NCBI GenBank assembly: GCA_963545205.1
Contig: CAUUHW010000001.1
Location: forward strand, 124,001 to 188,000
Origin: CAUTYU01 sp963545205
GTDB taxonomy: Bacteria; Desulfobacterota; Desulfovibrionia; Desulfovibrionales; Desulfomicrobiaceae
DNA: 64,000 nucleotides
Direction of reading: 5' to 3'
This document shows, piece after piece, positions 15,985-25,186 of this stretch. A program made the translations under genes and the position numbers. Position 1 is the first letter of the stretch. Each line of letters begins with the position of its first letter. The notes under the pieces were generated by a model that was not told the DNA's origin, searched no databases, and saw nothing but the letters and a program-made list of their open reading frames with translations.

Positions 15985-16682
15985 GATTGTTGTTCTCCGG
16001 ATAGCAAGACCGCTCCCATAAGTTCTGCCATTCTCCAGTCTTCAGGTGTATCAATGTCCAGAGTACGCTCTCTTGGCAGCATAAATGGGAGTGCCCCTGG
16101 CATAACAAGTCGTTTTTCAGCCCGAAATCTTTTTGTGTTGAACCAGTAAAATTGCCCTGCGTCGTGAAAAAACTCTTTTAAGTCCTGAGAGCGGGTCAGT
16201 TCATATTCCGGCCAGTAGAAAGCAACACTTCCGTCATCAAGCCCGTGAAGTGTGCGGAGAATAGGATAGGAAAAAGTAGTTACAGAAACAACTCCCGGGG
16301 CGTTGTTGGTACGGAGTTTTTCCAGCCCCTGCCGGAGATATTCGGGCAGCACAAAAGGGGTCGCGGGATACATGCAACAGGTATATTCCGGGTCACAGCC
16401 GTTTTCGGACAGAACGTCAAGCGCGTGGGCCAGAACAGGTGCTGTAGGCGTGTAGTCATCTGCCAGATTCGCAGGTCGTAAAAAGGGAGTTTCCGCGCCC
16501 CATTCACGGGCAACAGCAGCTATTTCTTCTGAATCTGTGGAGACGATGATTCTGTCAAAAAGTCCTGATGCCTGGGCAATAGCGATGGGCCAGGCAATTA
16601 TGGGTTTCCCGTAAAAATTTTTGATATTTTTTCCAGGGACGCGCTTTGAGCCGCCTCTGGCAGGAATAATAATAACATTCAT
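15981..16682 (-). CDS. Acylneuraminate cytidylyltransferase-like enzyme (NeuA/PseF family)
   Basis: Residues 5-19 read IIPARGGSKRVPGKN, the CTP-binding signature of CMP-nonulosonate synthetases, and VSTDSEEIAAVA follows at the expected distance. At 233 residues it matches PseF-type enzymes that activate pseudaminic acid as the CMP sugar. It is flanked by an aminotransferase downstream and a GT-B-like gene upstream with 4-nt overlaps on both sides. The window also has a NeuB-type synthase (21206-21904) and a second cytidylyltransferase domain fused to a glycosyltransferase (19814-21172), so two nonulosonates may be activated by this locus, or one of the domains acts on another sugar acid. Confidence 0.85.
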   Translation of the reverse strand: MNVIIIPARGGSKRVPGKNIKNFYGKPIIAWPIAIAQASGLFDRIIVSTDSEEIAAVAREWGAETPFLRPANLADDYTPTAPVLAHALDVLSENGCDPEYTCCMYPATPFVLPEYLRQGLEKLRTNNAPGVVSVTTFSYPILRTLHGLDDGSVAFYWPEYELTRSQDLKEFFHDAGQFYWFNTKRFRAEKRLVMPGALPFMLPRERTLDIDTPEDWRMAELMGAVLLSGEQQS

Positions 16683-17764
16683 GTACGTTCTCCTTTTTTC
16701 AGTTTAAGAGCCAGTTCCGCAATTTTACGTGGGGCTTCCTGATGCAGTTTCAGTTCCGGTCGGGCAACAGGCATCTTTTTCTGACGCGATTGCTTGAGCC
16801 ATTGTTGTACAAATTTAGGAATTTTATCCTGCTGGTCCGTATAAAAGATTTTTTCAAGGGTTGCGAACCTTCGTGTTGACTCCAAACGGCAGTTGGGCTG
16901 CATAGACAGAGTTGGCAGACCGGCAAGCCATGATTCATACAGCAAGATTGATGCCATTCCCGCAATGCCGGAAACCATGCGCAAAATTTCTCTGCCTGTG
17001 GGCAGGGCAAGGACCTCGCCTGTCAAATTGCCACGAAATGATTCCCATGATTGAACAACTTCTTCTTTGTTTTGTCTAGGGTGAGCCAGGATAATCATAT
17101 ATATTTCTTCTGCGTAAGGAGTAAGGGCGGAAAGAAAACAGGGTAAAACCGTTTGTCCTGTAAAACTTGGCTGGGTGTCTGGCAATCCACTTGTTCCCGA
17201 AACAGGAGTCGCTGGTTCGTCAATAAAGGCCAGGCAGAGTTTGTTTTGGGGGAGCTTGTATTTCTGAGCCAGGTCTGGATCAGGAACCCCTGTCAATTTT
17301 TTGGTATATTCATCGGGTTCTGTCAGTCCCGGACGCCCGGTAATAACCAGACAGGATTTGGGCACTCCTTCTGATATGGCATTACGCATGGAAACCGTAT
17401 CAAGCACTGTATAGACATCAGGAATATGCATTTCAAGGCCGTCAGTGCAAAGACGGGCATGATAAGAACTCCAGTTGTCAAGCACATGCAAGGTCGGAAC
17501 ATGACGCTGCCTTGCCTGCCTGGCCAGGGAAAGAGGGAGCGAATCTGTTGCGCTGGAGCCAAAGATATAAACAGAGTTTTTAGACAGGTACCTGGTTATA
17601 TTTTCGGCCGGACATAAAAGAGCTTTTGAGGATGCAGGCAGTTCTCGCGCCAGAAAACCATGTTGCAGGACAATACATTTTTCTCCCATGTTTTCAATCT
17701 CGTTGAGAACCGGCAGGAGCGAGCGGCTGCCACCGGGGTCTGCAGCCGCGAAGATCATACTCAT
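16679..17764 (-). CDS. Putative GT-B-fold glycosyltransferase or epimerase-like protein, 361 aa
   Basis: The family is not recognised with confidence. The N-terminus (MSMIFAAADPGGSRSLLPVL) begins with a strand and a Gly-rich loop as in GT-B enzymes, and a later segment (RMVSGIAGMASILLYESWLA) resembles the nucleotide-sugar loop with a conserved Glu in UDP-GlcNAc 2-epimerases and CDP-glycerol transferases. There is no signal peptide. It sits between the Gfo/Idh/MocA gene (4-nt overlap upstream) and the cytidylyltransferase (4-nt overlap downstream), which ties it to nonulosonate synthesis or transfer. In legionaminic and pseudaminic pathways this slot is often taken by a hydrolysing epimerase (NeuC/LegG) or PseG; either could apply, but I cannot choose. 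Confidence 0.5.
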   Translation of the reverse strand: MSMIFAAADPGGSRSLLPVLNEIENMGEKCIVLQHGFLARELPASSKALLCPAENITRYLSKNSVYIFGSSATDSLPLSLARQARQRHVPTLHVLDNWSSYHARLCTDGLEMHIPDVYTVLDTVSMRNAISEGVPKSCLVITGRPGLTEPDEYTKKLTGVPDPDLAQKYKLPQNKLCLAFIDEPATPVSGTSGLPDTQPSFTGQTVLPCFLSALTPYAEEIYMIILAHPRQNKEEVVQSWESFRGNLTGEVLALPTGREILRMVSGIAGMASILLYESWLAGLPTLSMQPNCRLESTRRFATLEKIFYTDQQDKIPKFVQQWLKQSRQKKMPVARPELKLHQEAPRKIAELALKLKKGERT

Positions 17765-18726
17765 CGTGTTTGGCCTTTTAGGATTTCTTCCAGAATACGT
17801 TGAGTTAAAAGGGCAGTTGTCAGATTTGAGGCAGGTTGCCTTTTTTCCTGATGCGCCAAGAGTAAATCCGCCAGGGCGTAATCCATGTGTCCGTCTATGC
17901 CCCCGATTTTGGGAAAGAGCGTGTTGTCTGTTTCCAGCTTGTAAAATCCGGGAGTGATGGGATTGGGAATACTTTTTTCAACATGGATTTTTCTGCCGCC
18001 TTTATCCATAGAAAGAATGGCCTGATCAAAGATCATAGTGATAGTATTGGTGTGATAGGGCAGATCCCGACCACAGACAACAGCGATATGTCCGGTGGAA
18101 AGGCGAAGGCCAAATAGAGGATTGTCGGGGTCGTTTGCTTTTTCCAGCCAAAGTAGTTCATAATCATTTGCCCCTGTCAGAAAAAAAAGTTGATCCACTA
18201 AATGGCAACCGTTACGCATCAGCCCTGGCGAATATAGAATCTGGAGAAGTTGACAGGTTCCAAACCGCCCTGTGTCCAGTATTGATTTGCAATATTGATA
18301 GGCAGGCAAGGTGCGGCGAAAATAGTTCACTCCGACTGTAATACTTTTTTCTTTGGCCATATCCTGCATGGAACAGGCATCTGTCAGACTTGCAGCAGCC
18401 GGTTTTTCCAGCCAGATAATCTGTGCTCCACAATCAACCGCAGATAAAAAATTTTCAAAATGATTTACTGTTGGGGAACATACGCCAATCAGTTTCGGTT
18501 GTGTTTTATCCAGCATGGCTTCCAGGTTATCAAAGGCTGGGAGACCTGACCACGTTTGAAACTGCTCCCTGTCTGTTTTGTTTGGTGAAAAGCCCCCAAC
18601 CAGACGCACATTCGGATGGCGTAACATGGCTCCAGCCTGGCTCAAGGCAAAAGAATTTTTAAGCTGAGTCCTGGCATCGTATTTCCAGGCTATGCCTCCA
18701 AGACCGATAAGAGCGGCATCAATCAT
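17761..18726 (-). CDS. Gfo/Idh/MocA-family oxidoreductase
   Basis: The Rossmann start DAALIGLGGIAWKYD binds NAD(P), and IIWLEKPAAASLTDA has the EKP motif with the Lys that is essential in this family; HLVDQLFFLTG lies at the position of the usual H-x-x-D-x-x-x-x-L catalytic motif. The length of 321 aa is normal. Members oxidise or reduce hydroxyls of nucleotide-activated or free sugars and are common in O-antigen and sialic acid loci (for example PtmF/WlbA-like steps). It overlaps the downstream gene by 4 nt and the upstream methyltransferase by 8 nt. Function in glycan synthesis is inferred from context. Confidence 0.82.
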   Translation of the reverse strand: MIDAALIGLGGIAWKYDARTQLKNSFALSQAGAMLRHPNVRLVGGFSPNKTDREQFQTWSGLPAFDNLEAMLDKTQPKLIGVCSPTVNHFENFLSAVDCGAQIIWLEKPAAASLTDACSMQDMAKEKSITVGVNYFRRTLPAYQYCKSILDTGRFGTCQLLQILYSPGLMRNGCHLVDQLFFLTGANDYELLWLEKANDPDNPLFGLRLSTGHIAVVCGRDLPYHTNTITMIFDQAILSMDKGGRKIHVEKSIPNPITPGFYKLETDNTLFPKIGGIDGHMDYALADLLLAHQEKRQPASNLTTALLTQRILEEILKGQTR

Positions 18727-19792
18727 TGTTTTGGCCCTGTCGGTGGTATCTATGGTCTCGAACAGCTAAAATATGCCGTTCATCACAGAGAAAATTTGTA
18801 TCTATTAATGCCTGCAATTCATTCACCAGAGGCTCTATTTTGGATTTGAACTGGGAATACAGGGATGCATTGAAAATCTGCTGTGCCTGAGCGAGCAGCA
18901 CATTGGTCAGGGTTATCGCGTCCTGCCCGAAAAGCCACTGGGCAACGGGGCGATAGCCCATGCTGTGCAACAGGTATTCAATGGACTTTTCTGTAAAAAG
19001 CTGGCGATGGACGGCTCCGTCAAGGCATTTGGCCGCGTTTTCCGTGAAAATGGCATCCAGAACAGGGGTGAGGCCAAAGGTTGGAACAGAAAAGACAAAA
19101 ACTGTTCCTTCTGGTTTGGCTTTGAGGGCGTTAGTGAGTGTTTTTTGCTCTTCCAGGTGTTCCAGAACAAAAAAAGCTGCGTATATTTGGGCGGTGGAAT
19201 GGCTGACTGCTGAGGCGATATCCTGTCCGCAGATTATTTTTTCCTGCCCGAATTTGTTTTGAACCCGTTTGGCCAAATCAGGGTTGGCCTCAATTCCTCT
19301 GTACGCTGAGACTCCAGAGGATTGCAACGCTCCTAAAAAATATCCGGCACCAACGCCCAGCTCGAACCAAGAAGCAGCAAGAGGGTCTGTTTGAAAAAAA
19401 GTTTCTTGCCGTAACTGCCGGACTATCCATTCCAGTTTGGGCTGGTAGATACGCTGGCATCTTGATAGCCAGGCTTTTTCATCTAAAAATGGATAGGTTG
19501 TCGCGAAATCAACATCGGCCGAAGATTGTAAAATATGTTCAGATTGAATATGCCCACATTCCTTGCAAACAAGATATGTGGTCTGGCGGTGCAGAAATGG
19601 GGTTTCAAAATGAGTGGAGTTGCAAAGCAGGCAATTTGTACGCTTTTTTTTTCGTTTATGGGTCGTTAAGAAAGTATCTTGCTCTTTTTTATACTCTTTG
19701 TCTTTCTGTCGGTAGTCAAGATTTTCTGATAGTACATCATCTGAGGGTTTGGAAAAATCCGTATGTATTTTTTTATTTCCATTTATTTTCAT
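18719..19792 (-). CDS. Zinc-ribbon class I SAM methyltransferase, 357 aa
   Basis: An N-terminal zinc ribbon (CLLCNSTHF and CKECGHIQ, two CxxC pairs at about residues 54-86) precedes a class I SAM domain with SWFELGVGAGYFLGALQSSG near residue 141 and IEANPDLAKRV after it. This layout is that of the C-methyltransferase-like proteins of sugar clusters (NovU/TylC3-type and nucleotide-sugar C-methyltransferases), although it lacks the full length of those enzymes (about 410). It overlaps the Gfo/Idh/MocA gene by 8 nt. The first 30 residues are Lys/Asp-rich with no homologue known to me, so the true start could be further in. Substrate unknown. Confidence 0.7.
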   Translation of the reverse strand: MKINGNKKIHTDFSKPSDDVLSENLDYRQKDKEYKKEQDTFLTTHKRKKKRTNCLLCNSTHFETPFLHRQTTYLVCKECGHIQSEHILQSSADVDFATTYPFLDEKAWLSRCQRIYQPKLEWIVRQLRQETFFQTDPLAASWFELGVGAGYFLGALQSSGVSAYRGIEANPDLAKRVQNKFGQEKIICGQDIASAVSHSTAQIYAAFFVLEHLEEQKTLTNALKAKPEGTVFVFSVPTFGLTPVLDAIFTENAAKCLDGAVHRQLFTEKSIEYLLHSMGYRPVAQWLFGQDAITLTNVLLAQAQQIFNASLYSQFKSKIEPLVNELQALIDTNFLCDERHILAVRDHRYHRQGQNND

Positions 19793-19813
19793 GACGGATT
19801 GTTGGGGCTAGTT

Positions 19814-21172
19814 TCATTCATTTTGAGCTAATTCTCTGGCAATACGCAAGGATTGTCCCGAGTCGATAAAAAAACATTCGTTTTCCTGCATAGGAAAGTG
19901 AACCATAAACGGTCCATCAAGTGAGCCTTTTTTTATGTTTTTGTTTCTTAGGGCCCTGGCAGTATTTACTTGCTGGTAAATGATATCAAAGTCACTGTGT
20001 ATTCCTCGCTGTGGATTGATTTGAGTGAGTCCGTGAGAATCACGTCTGAAAAGTGGTTCTCTTACTTCCAGCATGCCCATGGCCGCGTCAGCCTCGTTCA
20101 TAATGAGGGTTGCCAAGGCTTCTTCAAGAGAGCCAAGAGAGACAAACGGAGCTTGTGGGTAACTGATAACAGTTGATCCTGCCATATCTGGATCAATATC
20201 CATAAAAAGTGTGTCAAGGGTCAGGGCCAGTGAAGCGGAACGAATGGTTTCTGCTTTTTTTCGTTTGTGAAAACGCAGGCGTGGATCTTTATACATATTA
20301 AGAATATCTTTTGCTTCGGGATTGTCACAACAAACTACAATGTCGTCAAACAATTCAGAGGGAAGAATGCGTTCTATCTCCCTTTGCAACAGGCTTTTTC
20401 CATTTAGTTCGCTTTTCCACAGATCGGGAACAAAGTCGTAATGTTGGCGGCAGGGGATACACAGAATAATGGGGCGAAAACTGTCTATTGTTCGGGCAAT
20501 AGCGTCCAGCTTGATATGCCGTCTGGCCGTGAAAATCCTTTTATTGTCCGTTGTGAGATTGGTAGAGTGGCGGCGATAGTAGAAAAGTGGCAAATTGATA
20601 TTCGCGAAGCGGTAATCATGCAGAATCTTGCTCCAAAGATCGTAGCCGTCCTGTGCGCCAAGGTCTTCACGGTAACAGTTGACTTCTTTGAGGACGGATT
20701 TGCGGATCAGGCAGCAGGCTCCATTTGGTGGGTTATCAAACACATGGTTGCTGCGAAAGAATTTTTCCCGCCATTCGTGGATAAGAATGTCCCCATTGAC
20801 ATCTACCAGATAATAATCAGGAAACACCAGGGCGCATAAAGGGTTTTGTTCCAGATGCGTTGTTAATACCAGCAAAATATTGCTGCTGAATACATCGTCG
20901 GCGTCAAGACGGATAATATATTCTCCTCTTGCTTCCCGTATGGCCAGGTTGCAAACTTTTGGCAGTGAACCGTATTGCACATGAAAAAGACGGATTCTTT
21001 CATCTCCTTCATAGTAGCGCATTATTTCCGGTGTGTTATCTGTTGAACTGTCATTTATGACCAGAAGTTCCCATGAGCTGTATGTTTGGCTGAGGACACT
21101 TTCTATGGCTTCCTGTAGGAATGGACCGTAGTTATGGCTGGGAATATAAACAGTTACCTTTGGATTGCTCAT
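19814..21172 (-). CDS. Fusion of GT2 glycosyltransferase and CMP-sugar synthetase-like domain, 452 aa
   Basis: Residues 1-230 are a GT-A family 2 glycosyltransferase: VTVYIPSHNYGPFLQEAIES starts the fold, NDSSTDNT is the nucleotide loop, and IIRLDADD has the metal-binding DxD. From about residue 235 the protein continues as an acylneuraminate cytidylyltransferase-like domain: IILCIPCRQHYDFVPDLW followed by ELNGKSLLQREIERIL, VVCCDNPEAKDIL and IDPDMAGSTVISYPQAPFVS. The usual RGGSK loop is altered to CRQHYDFVP, so catalysis in that domain is doubtful. A chain that both activates and transfers one sugar would be economical. It lies 30 bp upstream of the glycan genes at 18719-19792 and directly after the NeuB-like gene. 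Confidence 0.7.
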   Translation of the reverse strand: MSNPKVTVYIPSHNYGPFLQEAIESVLSQTYSSWELLVINDSSTDNTPEIMRYYEGDERIRLFHVQYGSLPKVCNLAIREARGEYIIRLDADDVFSSNILLVLTTHLEQNPLCALVFPDYYLVDVNGDILIHEWREKFFRSNHVFDNPPNGACCLIRKSVLKEVNCYREDLGAQDGYDLWSKILHDYRFANINLPLFYYRRHSTNLTTDNKRIFTARRHIKLDAIARTIDSFRPIILCIPCRQHYDFVPDLWKSELNGKSLLQREIERILPSELFDDIVVCCDNPEAKDILNMYKDPRLRFHKRKKAETIRSASLALTLDTLFMDIDPDMAGSTVISYPQAPFVSLGSLEEALATLIMNEADAAMGMLEVREPLFRRDSHGLTQINPQRGIHSDFDIIYQQVNTARALRNKNIKKGSLDGPFMVHFPMQENECFFIDSGQSLRIARELAQNE

Positions 21173-21205
21173 TTCGGGGAAATGCCTTTTTCCGGTTGTG
21201 TGCTT

Positions 21206-21904
21206 TTATAAAAGTTGTTTCAGGTCATTCCTGAAAAGATTGAGCCTTGCAAGTTCTGAGGGGGTCATGCTGCAGGAATGATCAGGGCCATACATATTTT
21301 TGTCAAGAGTAAAATGTTTTTCAATAATTTTTGCTCCACGGGCAAAAGCGGCCATTGCCGCGCTGATACCAATGCTGTGGTCGCTAAACCCTGCGTATTT
21401 ATTGAAATCAACATGATTCAGTTTGATTTTGTCGAGTGGTGTCGGATATTGTGAGATGCAGTACAGGTAGGACACCTCATTTGGGGATTGAATGTCAGGA
21501 AAATCCTCATGTTCCCACATACCAAGGGAGACAAGTAACTGCTTGCCCGTAGAGTTTAAGGCATCAATCAGGCCGCTGTCATGTATGGAACGTGAGGCCA
21601 CTTTGTACCGTTTGACATGTATCTCTTCCAACCAGGTGATCCGTTGGGTATCAAAAACTGACGCAAAAAATTCAATTTTTTGCTCAGAACAAAATTCTGC
21701 CAGGTTCAGGATATCTTTTCGGGTCAATTCTGTGGAAAGGTTGTAATCATACCAGGGATTGTTCTCTTGAGGAAATAACGCTCTGGCATCATAGACCTGA
21801 AATTTGACAGCATCAGCTCCGTTTTCTTTGGCAGCGCAAATAAGTTCACGCGCGAGTCCCATGTCACCATTGTGATTTTGACCGATTTCAGCAATTATTT
21901 CCAT
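21206..21904 (-). CDS. NeuB-type sialic/nonulosonic acid synthase, catalytic domain only
   Basis: Condenses phosphoenolpyruvate with an N-acyl hexosamine to form a nine-carbon sugar acid. The sequence begins MEIIAEIGQNHNGDMGLARE and contains AVKFQVYDARALF, YKVASRSIHD, GFSDHSIGISAAMAA and AKIIEKHFTLDKNM, all strand-end motifs of the NeuB TIM barrel, with the metal and PEP ligands. The length of about 232 residues is short by roughly 110: the C-terminal antifreeze-like SAF domain that caps the partner active site in NeuB dimers is missing. ATG 21904 has AGAGG upstream and overlaps the asnB stop; a longer start at 21925 is possible. It may need another SAF-bearing protein or use a different substrate. 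Confidence 0.8.
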   Translation of the reverse strand: MEIIAEIGQNHNGDMGLARELICAAKENGADAVKFQVYDARALFPQENNPWYDYNLSTELTRKDILNLAEFCSEQKIEFFASVFDTQRITWLEEIHVKRYKVASRSIHDSGLIDALNSTGKQLLVSLGMWEHEDFPDIQSPNEVSYLYCISQYPTPLDKIKLNHVDFNKYAGFSDHSIGISAAMAAFARGAKIIEKHFTLDKNMYGPDHSCSMTPSELARLNLFRNDLKQLL

Positions 21905-23769
21905 TGTTCTGTCCTCTCCAGCCATATATTCAGCATGATAAAAGAAAAAAGGGAGTGCCCGTTTAATCTGTCAGGGTCATGAAGCAAAAGATGTGCCGTT
22001 TTTTCTGATTTTGACGACAGCAAGCCATACCGCGCCAAAGCCGAAGAAGGGGCAAAGGTTGCGGAAAAAAGATCTTTCCACTCGTTTCTCAGCCAGTAAT
22101 CAACAGGGACGTTAAAGCCATGTTTTTGACGGGTGGCAACTCCGGAGGGGAGTATATCTTCAAATGCTTTTCTCAGGGGCCATTTCAAAATGTCTCCTTT
22201 GGGAGTTTTTCTGATTATCTGTGAAAAAGACAAGGTTTTGGCAAGGGCCTGTATTGATGGCGCGGCAAAAGGGATTCGGCCTTCAACAGACGCGGCCATC
22301 GTCATTCTGTCCGCTTTGCACAACATTTCAAAGGGGAAGTAAAAATTTTGGTCGTGATGGATATAGTCGATTGCTGACCAGTTTTCTGATTTGTAATTGC
22401 CAAAGTGCCGCAGGGACGATTGTATCTCCGCAAATGGCTCTGCCGAAAAAAGAGCTGTTTTTTCTTCTTCTGCCGCGTAATAATGCCAGGCCCACGCCCG
22501 TTTCGGGGGAGAATACGCCGCAAGAATTTCCAGCCGTTTTTGAATGGCAAGTCCTGTATTCTGAAAGGAAACCGGATGTTGAGGAAGAGAGCTCGCAGGG
22601 GACACGCCGGAAAATGGTAAAAAAGGATACCATGAATACCCGCCAAAGGCCTCATCCGCGCCATCTCCGGTCAGCAATACCTTGATACCTTTTTCTCTGG
22701 CCAGTTTAGAAACAGCCAGTACGCCAAGGCCGGAAGATACCGAAAAAGGCAGGTCTCCCTTATCGCAGAATTCTGGCAAAAGAGCGCGAAAGTCAGAGGC
22801 CGTGACATGCAGGGTATGATGGCGGCTGCCCAAGGCTTGGGCTGTTGTTTCTGCCTGAGCGGATTCATCAGCCATGCCGTGATAGGGGTCATGGAGATTT
22901 TCAAATCCAATGGTAAAGGTATCCAGGCATGATAATTTTCGGGCAGCCAGGGTCGCGATGATAGAGCTGTCAAGGCCCCCTGAAAGAAATGCCCCTACTG
23001 GAACATCCGATAAAAGGCGGCTCTCAACGGCTTGAGTGACTATTGCCCGCGTGTATTCAATGAGCTCTGAGTCTGGAAGGGAGGCAGCATTTATCTCTTC
23101 CGTTGGAAAAGGTGAAAATGGGCGTATTCGTGTTGTGTTTTGATCGCAAATGAGTATATGCCCGCGTGGCAAACTCTTAATGGCTGAAAAAGCTGTTGCT
23201 GGTTCTGGTATCCACAGGAAGGTGGGGAAATCCCATAATGCCTGATAATCAAGAGAACGGTCTAGATACGGTATCCGCAAAAGACTCTTGACTTCCGATG
23301 CAAATGTCAGCCCGTTTTGGGGAAGCATGGAATAGTAAAGAGGTTTTTCTCCCGCGCTGTCTCGCGCCAAAATGAGTTTTTTTTCTTTTTCTATCCACAG
23401 GGCGCAGGCAAACATGCCGTCCAGATGAGAAAAAAGATTTTCACCATAGAGGTCATACAAATGGCAGATGACTTCTCCGTCCGAATGGGTCCGGAAAGTG
23501 ATGCCCTGCTTTTGCAAAGATTGTCGCAACTCAGGAGAGTTATATATTTCGCCATTATAAAACAGCAGAACATCTTTGCGGGTGTTATAAAGGGGCTGGT
23601 CTCCTGTTTTCAAGTCATTGATTGCCAAGCGGCGCTGGCCTGCCATATATTCGTTTGAAAAATAGCGTCCACTCGCATCTGGTCCCCGATGATACAAGGC
23701 TTCAAGCATGTGCTCTAATACGTGTTGGGGAGGAAGAGAGTGTGTTTTTATTCCGCAAATTCCGCACAT
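21895..23769 (-). CDS. asnB: Asparagine synthase (glutamine-hydrolysing), AsnB type
   Basis: A 624-residue class B asparagine synthetase. The N-terminal glutaminase begins MCGICGI with Cys2 as nucleophile, and the C-terminal synthetase domain has GAFLSGGLDSSIIATLAA (PP-loop) near residue 260 and LLTGDGADEAFGGYSW further on. Such proteins often occur in O-antigen and flagellin loci, where they amidate a sugar carboxylate rather than aspartate. The downstream NeuB-like synthase begins within the last codons of this gene (overlap of 10 nt), so the two are co-translated and are likely to act on one pathway. A plain asparagine-making role cannot be excluded. Confidence 0.88.
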   Translation of the reverse strand: MCGICGIKTHSLPPQHVLEHMLEALYHRGPDASGRYFSNEYMAGQRRLAINDLKTGDQPLYNTRKDVLLFYNGEIYNSPELRQSLQKQGITFRTHSDGEVICHLYDLYGENLFSHLDGMFACALWIEKEKKLILARDSAGEKPLYYSMLPQNGLTFASEVKSLLRIPYLDRSLDYQALWDFPTFLWIPEPATAFSAIKSLPRGHILICDQNTTRIRPFSPFPTEEINAASLPDSELIEYTRAIVTQAVESRLLSDVPVGAFLSGGLDSSIIATLAARKLSCLDTFTIGFENLHDPYHGMADESAQAETTAQALGSRHHTLHVTASDFRALLPEFCDKGDLPFSVSSGLGVLAVSKLAREKGIKVLLTGDGADEAFGGYSWYPFLPFSGVSPASSLPQHPVSFQNTGLAIQKRLEILAAYSPPKRAWAWHYYAAEEEKTALFSAEPFAEIQSSLRHFGNYKSENWSAIDYIHHDQNFYFPFEMLCKADRMTMAASVEGRIPFAAPSIQALAKTLSFSQIIRKTPKGDILKWPLRKAFEDILPSGVATRQKHGFNVPVDYWLRNEWKDLFSATFAPSSALARYGLLSSKSEKTAHLLLHDPDRLNGHSLFSFIMLNIWLERTEQWK

Positions 23770-23902
23770 GCCGCAATTTTTTCAGGATTATAGTGTGTTA
23801 TTGATAAACAGGCGTACTCTGCCTTCGGGCGAGGATGAGTCATTTTTCTGAACAATTTTTTCACTGTTGGACGATGCTGTTTACAGATGATAGAGCTAGA
23901 AC

Positions 23903-25186
23903 TTACAGCCGCCAGGCTCGGTAGCCACGAGAGAGAATTTCATCTTGCGGTAAAAAGGACTTAACATCAATGACAACTCCACCGGGTTCAAGTGGTTGCA
24001 AAAGTTTGTCTGCTCCTATTGTTTTGTAGTATTGATGCGCAACAGCACATACAAGCATTTCAACCTGTCCAATTTTTTCCCATTCTGTCAAGGTTAATCC
24101 ATATTCTCGTTTGGCGTCCGCTTGAGCGGCAAGTGGATCATGGATAACGACTTCAATTCCATATTCCTGTAGTTCCCGCACAATATCAACTGTTTTTGAA
24201 TTGCGGATATCTGGACAGTCTTCTTTGAAAGTCAGGCCGCAAACCAATGCCCGTGCGCCTTTTATATTGCGGCCACGGGCAATAAGCAGTTTTACTGATT
24301 TTTCGGCGATAAATTTGCCCATGCCGTCATTAATATTGCGTCCTGCCAAAATGACTTTGGGGGTGTAGCCTGCCATTTGGGCCTTGTATGTCAGATAATA
24401 AGGGTCTACTCCAATGCAGTGCCCCCCGACCAAGCCTGGCTGAAAAGGCAGAAAGTTCCATTTGGTTCCTGCAGCACGCAAGACGTTCAGGGTATCTATG
24501 CCGAGTTTGTCAAAGATGATTGCCAGTTCGTTCATAAAGGCAATATTCAAGTCCCGTTGGGTGTTTTCTATGACTTTGGCTGCTTCCGCTTCCTTTATTG
24601 TTTGGCAGCGGTAAACACCGGCAGCGACAACATGTTCGTATAGATTGGCGACATTCGTTAATGTTCGTGGCGTGTCTCCGGCAACAACCTTGGTGATGTC
24701 TGCCAGACCGTGTTTTTTGTCTCCGGGATTTATTCTTTCCGGTGAATAGCCTATCCAGAAATCTTTTTTCCAGACAAGGCCGGAAGTTTTCTGTAACAGA
24801 GGGGCGCAATGCTCTTCCGTTATTCCCGGATAGACAGTGGATTCAAAAACAACGGTTGTTCCCGCCCGCATGTTTGCGCCAATGAGTGTGCAGGCATTGG
24901 AAAGCAGGGTCAAGTCAGGCTGTTTGGCCGCGTCAACAGGGGTTGGTACGGCAACAAGGATAAAGTTGGCCTCTTTCAGGCGGTCTGGCTCATTTGTCGG
25001 CTCAAAAAAACGTGCCTGGGAGAAATCTTCGGTTTGTACTTCTCCCATAGGATCTTCATGACGCAGGTAAGCCTCAACTTTTTCCTGGCTCAGGTCAAAA
25101 CCAATGGTTGGAAGATGTTTTCCAAATGCGATTGCCAGAGGAAGCCCCACATAACCGAGTCCGACAACAGCGACAGTATGTTGCAT
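23903..25186 (-). CDS. UDP-N-acetylhexosamine dehydrogenase (WbpA/TviB/VipA-like nucleotide sugar dehydrogenase)
   Basis: A 427-residue UDP-sugar dehydrogenase. HTVAVVGLGYVGLPLAIAFG is the NAD-binding Rossmann motif, FILVAVPTPVD and TVVFESTVYPGITEE are the family landmarks, and GLVGGHCIGVDPYYLT holds the catalytic Cys. The pattern agrees best with TviB/WbpA-type enzymes that oxidise UDP-GlcNAc or UDP-GalNAc to the uronate, and less with UDP-glucose dehydrogenase (length and the linker region). The ATG at 25186 begins directly in the Rossmann strand. It lies 133 bp upstream of asnB. The hexuronate product would also be a substrate for a uronate amidating enzyme such as AsnB; inference only. 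Confidence 0.88.
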   Translation of the reverse strand: MQHTVAVVGLGYVGLPLAIAFGKHLPTIGFDLSQEKVEAYLRHEDPMGEVQTEDFSQARFFEPTNEPDRLKEANFILVAVPTPVDAAKQPDLTLLSNACTLIGANMRAGTTVVFESTVYPGITEEHCAPLLQKTSGLVWKKDFWIGYSPERINPGDKKHGLADITKVVAGDTPRTLTNVANLYEHVVAAGVYRCQTIKEAEAAKVIENTQRDLNIAFMNELAIIFDKLGIDTLNVLRAAGTKWNFLPFQPGLVGGHCIGVDPYYLTYKAQMAGYTPKVILAGRNINDGMGKFIAEKSVKLLIARGRNIKGARALVCGLTFKEDCPDIRNSKTVDIVRELQEYGIEVVIHDPLAAQADAKREYGLTLTEWEKIGQVEMLVCAVAHQYYKTIGADKLLQPLEPGGVVIDVKSFLPQDEILSRGYRAWRL

